The notes under the pieces are model-generated. The model worked only from the letters and a program-made list of their open reading frames with translations. It had not been told where the DNA came from and did not search any database. Source: Bacteroidetes bacterium B1(2017) (GTDB lineage Bacteria > Bacteroidota > Bacteroidia > UKL13-3). Taken from it: a stretch of 64,000 nt of DNA. The position numbers were made by a program, and so were the translations under genes. The stretch lies in contig NKJG01000003.1 of the NCBI GenBank assembly GCA_002256395.1, positions 62,001 to 126,000 of the forward strand, read 5' to 3'. Shown here in pieces: positions 57,305 through 64,000 of this stretch; the stretch's first letter is position 1, and the number at the start of each line of letters is the position of its first letter.

Positions 57305-58309
57305 CTAATCCTTCTTCTTCTCCGTACTCTCCGCTGTTGAAGCATCAATGTCTTCGCAAAACTTTTGTAGGATGTAAAAAGTGTACCCAATTTTATAATC
57401 AAAATATTCTCCACCTGGATTTTCTGCCCACCAATCTAGGTTCAGCCAGATATTACCTTCCTTATCTCGCTTGCCATAAATTTGATTGCCACCTATATTT
57501 ATAGTACTATATCTATTGCCAATATAGTTGGCTAAAATTTCATCTGATTCTTTTCCAAGATTCACTTCGGTAAAGGCATGCCCACCTTCTGGTCCCCAAG
57601 CATAATTTACGCGGGCTTCGCCACCAATTGCTAAAATAGAACTGCATAGCAAAACAGCAAAATCATCGCAATCGCCATTGAGTTCATTTTTTATAGTTTC
57701 ACTTGCTTTAGATACATATTCTGTTGTACGCGGGTCGTTCACATATTTCCAATTTTTATAGCAATGGTCAAACAAATCGCATACTTGAGAAATGTTAAAA
57801 TTGCCGGGACTATTACCTGCAACATTTGCGGCAAAATTCCTTACCGATTCGTTTGTATAATTGCAAGCTTTTATGAGTGCTCGTTTTGGCTTATTGCAAT
57901 CTTTAAACATTTCCCTGAAAAGTTTCTTTTGGTGCTTGGTTACATTATACTCAATTTCTGGAGCAGTAAATTCTCCTTCTTCCTCGCTGTAATCGCTCTC
58001 GTTTGATGATTCGTTTAATTGGCCGCTAGCATTGGATAAACTTGTGGTTTCGGCTTTTGGAGGGTTGAGTTCGCGGTAAACATAATAGCTAACAAAAATT
58101 AATATAAGCACCAGTATAAATGTGGTGGTTGAACCAAGAGTTCGGCTAGTAATGGTTTCTAGCTCCCTATAAAATTTGGCCTTTTTCCATTCTTCGCTTC
58201 CTTCGGGCCGAACCAAAGAACTCTTTTTGAGTTTGAGTTGCAACAATTCTGATATGGTATAAGGCCCGCTTTCTTCTCCTTTTTCTTTTATGTAGAAACG
58301 TGTTTCCAT
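57305..58309 (-). CDS. GYF_2 domain - TM - transglutaminase-like protein
   Basis: N-term FYIKEKGEESGPYTISELLQLKLKKSSLVRPEGSEEWKKA (GYF_2), TM, then GDCDDFAVLLCSSIL...GGHAFTEV...LDWW (Cys-His-Asp order). Confidence 0.85.
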   Translation of the reverse strand: METRFYIKEKGEESGPYTISELLQLKLKKSSLVRPEGSEEWKKAKFYRELETITSRTLGSTTTFILVLILIFVSYYVYRELNPPKAETTSLSNASGQLNESSNESDYSEEEGEFTAPEIEYNVTKHQKKLFREMFKDCNKPKRALIKACNYTNESVRNFAANVAGNSPGNFNISQVCDLFDHCYKNWKYVNDPRTTEYVSKASETIKNELNGDCDDFAVLLCSSILAIGGEARVNYAWGPEGGHAFTEVNLGKESDEILANYIGNRYSTINIGGNQIYGKRDKEGNIWLNLDWWAENPGGEYFDYKIGYTFYILQKFCEDIDASTAESTEKKKD

Positions 58310-58398
58310 ACTTGGACTTGGTTTTTCTTTTTTGTTTTCCGCTTATTTAAGCGTTTAAAAATACTATTTGCCATCAATATTTCTATTAATTTTGAGGG

Positions 58399-60360
58399 AT
58401 GCAATTTGTTAAACCTATTTTTTGCCTGTATTTACTTATGCTTTTATCGCTGTTTGGTTCGGCACAACCCAAGCCCAAACCAGAAGATAAAAACAAGAAA
58501 CAAGTAGTAAAAAAATATGATGAGGTAGGGGCCTTTGAGTATGGAATTGCCCGGGTAAGAAATGGAAGTTTGTATGGGGTAATTGATAAGAATGGCAAAG
58601 AAATAATTCCATTAAATTATTCTGAAGATGAGTTAAAATTGCTAAACGAGGGATACATTGCTAGCTACGAATTTGAAATAGGATGGGGAGTAAAAGATAG
58701 ATTTGGCAAACAAATTTTAGAGCCAGGTTATGGAGAAGTTTCTGATTTACGTTACGGCTTAATTTGTATAAGCTATAATGAAGGTTGGGCTCTTTTTAAC
58801 CTTAAAGGCAAACAAGTAAATGCCACACTTTTTTATGAGCCAGTTAATTGGGATTGGAACGAGGAAATGCCAGGTACAGCGGCCGTAAGGGTTCTATTAA
58901 AACAAAAAGAAAGCCAGGTTGGCGAAGATCAAACGCTTATGGGTTTGATTAATAAAAAAGGCGAATTCATTTTGCTTCCTGTTTTTGATGGGTTCAGCCA
59001 GCTTACGGCAAACTACCTAAAGGTATATAAAGGAAATAAAGTAGCAGTACTTACCTTAAAAGGAGATACTGTTTTTTCGTTTAAATACAATGGAATAGAG
59101 GTTTACTATGAAAACTATTTTAGTGTTGAGCTCAATCAACACTTTGGTTTAATAGATGCAAAAGGTAAAACGATTTTGCCCATTGAATTTGACATTTTAA
59201 ACGCACATTATTATGATGGTACTTCCAACCCAAAATGTCACTTTGCAGGAATAGTTGGTCAAGTTTCAAAAAACGGTTTTCAAACATATATTTTACCCGA
59301 TTTAAGTTTTTTAACGCCCTTTATTTACCAAAATATAAAGCCCTTTGTAAATAATTATGCGGCCGTAAAACGCTCCGATTTGTGGACCTTTATAGATACA
59401 ACTGGAAAAGAACTAGTACCGCCACAATTTGATGAGGTTTTTGATTTTTATCAAGGTCTTGCTGCTTCCGTTAAAAAAGGGGGCAAGTGGGGCTTAATAA
59501 ATACTTCGGGTGAATTGCTCACTCCAATTGTATATGATTACGAGTTAGGTTCGCCTAGTGGACATGATTTTGTGGATGTACGCAAAAACGGCAAATACGG
59601 AAAACTCGATTCGAGTTTTAAGGAACTAATTCCATGTTTGTATGATGTGCCCATTGAGCATATACCAGGCTATGTGACTAAGAATGGAAAAGTTGCTCTT
59701 ATTAATAAAGATGGAAAGCTGATAACCGATTTTTTATATGATTATATTGGCGACAGGCTTTATCCTGAAAGGAGTTTCCACTACAGTTCTATGAGAATTG
59801 GAAACAAATGGGGCTTTATAGATAATAAGGGTAAAGTTCTTTTTCCTCCTCAATTTGATGAAGTTTTTGGAGGATCATTTAAATCCTATTGGGTGAAAAT
59901 TGGATCCGATTATGGTTTTATAAATGCAGCTGCAAAGTTTATTATTCCATGTAAGTACCAAGATATTCTTTATTTAGAGAATGCTTTGTTTGCAGTAAAA
60001 ACAAATGGAAAATATGCCTTCTTAGATTCTACTACTTTAGACTTACTATTTGCTCCTCGGTTCGAGGATGTGAGACAATATACTGAAGGTTATATTCCTG
60101 TAAAACTAAATAACAAATGGGGTTTTGCTAATAAGAAAGGTGGAGTGGCAATTCCGTGTGCCTATGAATATGCCTGCACGTTTAGCGAGGGAAGGGCAGC
60201 TGTGAAATTGTTTGGTAAATGGGGTTTTATAGATAAGGCCGGAACCATGGTGATACCACCCAAATATGATTCTCCAGGTTGGTTTGTGCAAAATAGAGTT
60301 ACCTTAGAATTAAATAGAAAGCAAGTTACTATTAACAGAGCAGGTGCACTTGTAAAATAG
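58399..60360 (+). CDS. WG-repeat protein, secreted
   Basis: Many repeats of the form KWGFIDKxGKxVIPPxYDxV (KWGLINTSGELLTPIVYD, KWGFIDNKGKVLFPPQFDEV, KWGFIDKAGTMVIPPKYD). Confidence 0.93.
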   Translation: MQFVKPIFCLYLLMLLSLFGSAQPKPKPEDKNKKQVVKKYDEVGAFEYGIARVRNGSLYGVIDKNGKEIIPLNYSEDELKLLNEGYIASYEFEIGWGVKDRFGKQILEPGYGEVSDLRYGLICISYNEGWALFNLKGKQVNATLFYEPVNWDWNEEMPGTAAVRVLLKQKESQVGEDQTLMGLINKKGEFILLPVFDGFSQLTANYLKVYKGNKVAVLTLKGDTVFSFKYNGIEVYYENYFSVELNQHFGLIDAKGKTILPIEFDILNAHYYDGTSNPKCHFAGIVGQVSKNGFQTYILPDLSFLTPFIYQNIKPFVNNYAAVKRSDLWTFIDTTGKELVPPQFDEVFDFYQGLAASVKKGGKWGLINTSGELLTPIVYDYELGSPSGHDFVDVRKNGKYGKLDSSFKELIPCLYDVPIEHIPGYVTKNGKVALINKDGKLITDFLYDYIGDRLYPERSFHYSSMRIGNKWGFIDNKGKVLFPPQFDEVFGGSFKSYWVKIGSDYGFINAAAKFIIPCKYQDILYLENALFAVKTNGKYAFLDSTTLDLLFAPRFEDVRQYTEGYIPVKLNNKWGFANKKGGVAIPCAYEYACTFSEGRAAVKLFGKWGFIDKAGTMVIPPKYDSPGWFVQNRVTLELNRKQVTINRAGALVK

Positions 60361-60402
60361 AATTGTCCTAAATTTCATTTTGCAATTGTTTACTTTTGCC
60401 TT

Positions 60403-61170
60403 GTGAAGTTTATTGATACGCATGCCCATTTGTATGCAGAAGAATTTAAGGATGACCGAAAAGCGGTTGTAGAAAAGGCTATTCAAAATGGTGTGAGCCA
60501 ATTGTTTTTGCCTAATATAGATATTCATTCCATTCAACCTATGTTGGATTTATGCTGGGATTTTCCAGAGAATTGTTTTCCAATGATGGGTCTGCACCCA
60601 TGTTCTGTGGATGCACATGTAGAGGCTCATTTATTTCAAATTCAGAAATGGTTTAAAAAAAGAAAGTTTTATGCTATTGGCGAAATTGGACTTGACTATT
60701 ATTGGAGTACCGAGTTCAAAGACCAACAGATAAAGGCTTTTCGCCTACAAATTCAGTGGGCCATTCAACAAGATTTGCCTATTGTTATTCATTCTAGAAA
60801 TAGCAATGAAGATGTAATTGCTATTTTGCAAGAAATGAAACACCCCAAATTGCGGGGCATTTTCCATTGCTTTGGGGGAACCGCCGAGCAAGCGAAGGAA
60901 GTGGTTGATTTAGGGTTTTTGCTGGGAATTGGTGGTGTACTTACGTTTAAAAATGGCGGCCTAGATAAGGCTATTGAAGGTATTGGCTTAGAGCATTTAG
61001 TTTTAGAAACAGATGCCCCGTATTTAGCCCCCGTACCCCACAGAGGTAAGCGCAATGAGAGTTTTTATATACTTGACATTGCCCGAAAACTAGCAGAACT
61101 TAAACAGGTAGGCTTGGCTCAGGTTGCATCCCAAACTACTTCGAATGCTCAAAAAGTTTTTGGGGTTTAA
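60403..61170 (+). CDS. TatD family DNase/hydrolase (GTG start)
   Basis: FIDTHAHLYAEEF, MMGLHPCSV, AIGEIGLDYYW, LPIVIHSRNS, GIFHCFGG, LVLETDAPYLAP. Confidence 0.95.
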   Translation: MKFIDTHAHLYAEEFKDDRKAVVEKAIQNGVSQLFLPNIDIHSIQPMLDLCWDFPENCFPMMGLHPCSVDAHVEAHLFQIQKWFKKRKFYAIGEIGLDYYWSTEFKDQQIKAFRLQIQWAIQQDLPIVIHSRNSNEDVIAILQEMKHPKLRGIFHCFGGTAEQAKEVVDLGFLLGIGGVLTFKNGGLDKAIEGIGLEHLVLETDAPYLAPVPHRGKRNESFYILDIARKLAELKQVGLAQVASQTTSNAQKVFGV

Positions 61171-61226
61171 GCTAAGCTATTTTTTATGGCAAAATTTCTT
61201 ATGTTTGTTTTTAATAAACAATACGT

Positions 61227-61835
61227 ATGAAAAAAATAGTACTCCTAAGCTTGCTGTTACTTTCTTTAAATTGGGCTAATGCTCAAAGCATTTCTTTATT
61301 AGGTTATGGTGGAGCATTAACAGGCTCAAGAGCTTATCAGCTTGCAAATGATGTAAGAGTAAAAGGCGATTGGAGTTATGGTGCTGGTTTGGAATTTGGC
61401 CTGCCTTTTGGTTCCATTACCGTTGCTTGGTCGGGACAACAAACTGTTGTAGAAAGCAAAGGGTTTGTTTCTAGTGCTACTAAGCAAATAGATGTAAATG
61501 TGAATTATATCCAATTAGGTTTTAACAAAGATTTCACGGATGGTAAGGTTAGACCACATTCTATTTTCTCCATGGGTACTGCGCAATACCACCCAACTGG
61601 TAACAATGCATACAGTGATCAATGGTATTTTGCTGCCACTTTTGGATTAGGTTTAAAAGCTGATATAAATGATAGAGTAGGTTTGCGTATCCAAGCAAAA
61701 GGAAATATGCCTGTGCAAATGGGAGGAGCTGGAATTTTCTGCAGTTTTGGCTCGGGATGTGCCCCTAATATTTACTTTAATCCAATCGTGTTTCAGGGCG
61801 AGTTTACAGCTGGTTTGGCTATTAAGCTTAAATAA
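61227..61835 (+). CDS. Outer-membrane beta-barrel-like hypothetical protein
   Basis: Signal peptide LLLLSLNWANAQ; alternating beta pattern; 202 aa. Confidence 0.65.
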   Translation: MKKIVLLSLLLLSLNWANAQSISLLGYGGALTGSRAYQLANDVRVKGDWSYGAGLEFGLPFGSITVAWSGQQTVVESKGFVSSATKQIDVNVNYIQLGFNKDFTDGKVRPHSIFSMGTAQYHPTGNNAYSDQWYFAATFGLGLKADINDRVGLRIQAKGNMPVQMGGAGIFCSFGSGCAPNIYFNPIVFQGEFTAGLAIKLK

Positions 61836-61840
61836 TATTA

Positions 61841-61873
61841 AAAAGTCGCTAAAATTTTTGGCGACTTTTTTTT
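61841..61873 (+). terminator. Intrinsic terminator
   Basis: AAAAGTCGC-TAAAATTTTTG-GCGACTTTTTTTT directly after the 61835 stop. Confidence 0.88.
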
Positions 61874-61942
61874 GTATGTTTTGCAACTATAGAATGGATT
61901 TATACAATATTTAGTATTATTGACTTTCTAAATTACCTGAAT

Positions 61943-64000
61943 TTGAAGAAGCATTTACTGTTCCTGATATTATTTTATATTCTTTTTATAGGCGTATCAA
62001 TGGCTCAAACCCATGTACATATAAAAGGTGTAATTAAAGATTTTGCTACTAGTGAACCCTTAATTGGTGCAACCATTTCTATTAAAGGTAGCAATATTGG
62101 TGTGTCAACTGATTTTGAAGGGGCATTTGCCTTAAAATCAACTCAGGCTTTACCTGTAACCATTGTAGTTTCCTATGTTGGCTATATTAAGCAAGAAATA
62201 GTAGTAGCAAAGGTTGATAAACCTCTTGAAATTAAGCTCAAGGTAAATTCAAAAGAACTTAAAGAAGTAGCAATCAAGGATTCTCGCATTACCATGAAGC
62301 AAAAGCAAGCTCCAATGACCATTGAGACAATGGATGCAATTGCTATAAAAGAAACTCCCGCTGCCAATTTTTATGAAGGTTTAGCCCACTTAAAAGGTGT
62401 AGATATGACCAGCGCGAGTATTGGTTTTAAGATTATTAATACCCGCGGATTTAATAGTACCTCTCCCGTTAGAAGTTTGCAATTAATTGATGGGGTGGAT
62501 AACCAAGCACCGGGCTTGAATTTCTCCTTAGGAAATTTCTTAGGTGCATCTGAATTAGATGTTCAAAAAGTAGATTTAATTGTTGGTGCAAGTGGCGCAT
62601 ATTATGGTCCAAATGCATTTAATGGTGTTATTAATATGCAAACCAAAAACCCATTTTTATTCCCGGGTTTAAGTGTGCAAATGCGTGTTGGCGAGCGCAA
62701 ACTGACAGAGGTAGCGATACGTTATGCCGAGATTTTTAAAAACAAAAAAGGCGAAGAAAAATTGGCTTACAAAATAAATCTATTTGCCATGAGCGCCTAT
62801 GATTGGGAAGCTACCAATTATGAAAAAACTGCTCAAAGTCCGGTTGATGAAAAGAACCCTGGCGGCTATGATGCCGTAAACGTTTATGGCGACGAGTACT
62901 CCAACTCTAGGTTCAAACAAAGTGGTTTAAGCTATTTAGGCTATGGATATGCCCTCAGAAAGGGCTACAAGGAAATAGATTTGGTTGATTATAATTCACG
63001 AAATTTAAAAATGAGCGCGGCCTTTCATTATAAAGTTAAGAAAGATGTAGAACTCATATTTGCTTCTAGTTTTGGAAGTGGTACTACTGTTTATCAGGGT
63101 GATAATAGGTTTAGTTTAAAGGATATTTTGTTTAACCAAAACCGACTTGAATTGCGCAAAGAGAATAGCTTTTTTATACGAGCGTATAATACGAAAGAAA
63201 ATGCAGGTAATAGTTTTGATGCCTATGCAACTGCCTTATTGCTTCAAAATTACGCTAAAAAAGATAATGATTGGGCAAAGGATTATGCCGAGAATTGGAA
63301 TGGGATAGCCTACAATACAATGATTGGCTTAAGACCACCAATTAATAGCACTCCTCCAGGTATTTTGTATGAAAAATATGCCAATACTTATTTATACAAT
63401 TACTACTACGATTCCTTAACTAGGTATCATAACTTAGTTAGAAATGAAACAGATACTAAACCTTCCAATCAAACGGGGGGCTTACCTCGTTTTGAACCGG
63501 GTACAACTCGTTTTGATTCTGCTTACAAAGACATTATTTCCTTAACCAATAGAGAAGGTGGTTCGCGCTTCTTTGATCAATCTGCCTTATACCATATTAT
63601 GGGTGAGAAGCAGTTTAAGATAAAAGAATTGGATATTAAAATTGGTGCCAATTATAGATTATACGCTCCTTATAGTAAAGGAACAATTTTCTTAGATACT
63701 ACTGGAATGCCTCGTATTCAAAACCATGAGGTAGGTACCTATATTGGTTTAGAACATAAATTCGCCAATGATCATTTAAAAGTAAGTTTTACCAATAGGC
63801 TCGATAAAAACCAAAACTTTAATTTACTTTGGTCGCCCGCAGCCACCTTTGTGTATACCTATGAGCAACATGTATTTAGGTTCTCGGCCTCAAGCGCTAT
63901 TCGCAACCCAACTCTTACCGATCAATATATTAATTTAAATGTAGGAAGGGCCACATTACTAGGGAACTTACATGGATTTGATAGTTTAGTTACCGTAGAA
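61943..64000 (+). CDS. TonB-dependent receptor with N-terminal carboxypeptidase-regulatory-like domain (3' end off window)
   Basis: Manual translation from TTG 61943: (M)KKHLLFLILFYILFIGVSMAQTHVHIKGVIKDF...; GATISIKGSNIGVSTDFEG; plug INTRGFNSTSPVRSLQLIDGVDNQAPG, LIVGASGAYYGPNAFNGVINMQTK; open to right edge. Confidence 0.9.
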   Translation, partial: MKKHLLFLILFYILFIGVSMAQTHVHIKGVIKDFATSEPLIGATISIKGSNIGVSTDFEGAFALKSTQALPVTIVVSYVGYIKQEIVVAKVDKPLEIKLKVNSKELKEVAIKDSRITMKQKQAPMTIETMDAIAIKETPAANFYEGLAHLKGVDMTSASIGFKIINTRGFNSTSPVRSLQLIDGVDNQAPGLNFSLGNFLGASELDVQKVDLIVGASGAYYGPNAFNGVINMQTKNPFLFPGLSVQMRVGERKLTEVAIRYAEIFKNKKGEEKLAYKINLFAMSAYDWEATNYEKTAQSPVDEKNPGGYDAVNVYGDEYSNSRFKQSGLSYLGYGYALRKGYKEIDLVDYNSRNLKMSAAFHYKVKKDVELIFASSFGSGTTVYQGDNRFSLKDILFNQNRLELRKENSFFIRAYNTKENAGNSFDAYATALLLQNYAKKDNDWAKDYAENWNGIAYNTMIGLRPPINSTPPGILYEKYANTYLYNYYYDSLTRYHNLVRNETDTKPSNQTGGLPRFEPGTTRFDSAYKDIISLTNREGGSRFFDQSALYHIMGEKQFKIKELDIKIGANYRLYAPYSKGTIFLDTTGMPRIQNHEVGTYIGLEHKFANDHLKVSFTNRLDKNQNFNLLWSPAATFVYTYEQHVFRFSASSAIRNPTLTDQYINLNVGRATLLGNLHGFDSLVTVE

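Noticed and set aside
57259-57504. 81-aa plus ORF over the CGCAGAT repeat and end of the transglutaminase gene
   Set aside because: Repeat-derived, mostly antisense to a conserved coding region.
1-64000. CRISPR arrays, tRNA/rRNA genes, transposases, prophage, toxin-antitoxin or restriction-modification genes
   Set aside because: No regularly spaced direct repeats, tRNA-like cloverleafs, IS ends or signature protein motifs were found in either strand.

Overview
AT-rich, gene-dense 64 kb window that reads as a Bacteroidota chromosome: T9SS-type sorting tail, SusC/RagA-like TonB receptor, fused CzcA-TolC pump, TAnnTTTG-like promoter boxes and no obvious Shine-Dalgarno sequences. It carries about 50 protein-coding genes. 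No rRNA, tRNA, CRISPR array, IS element or prophage could be supported. Main blocks: (i) a truncated BNR/sortilin-like + PKD + GEVED surface protein on the left edge; (ii) a secreted/lipoprotein module (T9SS protein, alpha/beta-hydrolase, PQQ-propeller lipoprotein, OM protein); (iii) MiaE, a GT4, a stand-alone SET-domain protein and a PL14-like/SGNH/MBOAT/SUMF1-like polysaccharide acetylation-type operon; (iv) heavy-metal RND efflux with a CzcA-TolC fusion; (v) two large PAS/GAF histidine kinases flanking yicC-gmk-nadD, followed by a multi-response-regulator phosphorelay cluster ending in a cryptic LytTR-like protein; (vi) housekeeping genes gltX, frr and a transglycosylase; (vii) a glycan/sugar block with split transketolase and an epimerase-GT2 fusion; (viii) TolC/HlyD pair, polysaccharide deacetylase, GYF_2-transglutaminase, WG-repeat protein, TatD, and a TonB receptor truncated by the right edge. 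The most unusual observations are a strongly over-represented nonamer YTGAACCAA/TTGGTTCAR (at least 25 copies counted by eye, in several reading frames and one intergenic site) and a textbook intrinsic-terminator hairpin embedded in the 5' coding region of the transglycosylase just downstream of frr. All homology calls come from reading motifs, not from database searches.
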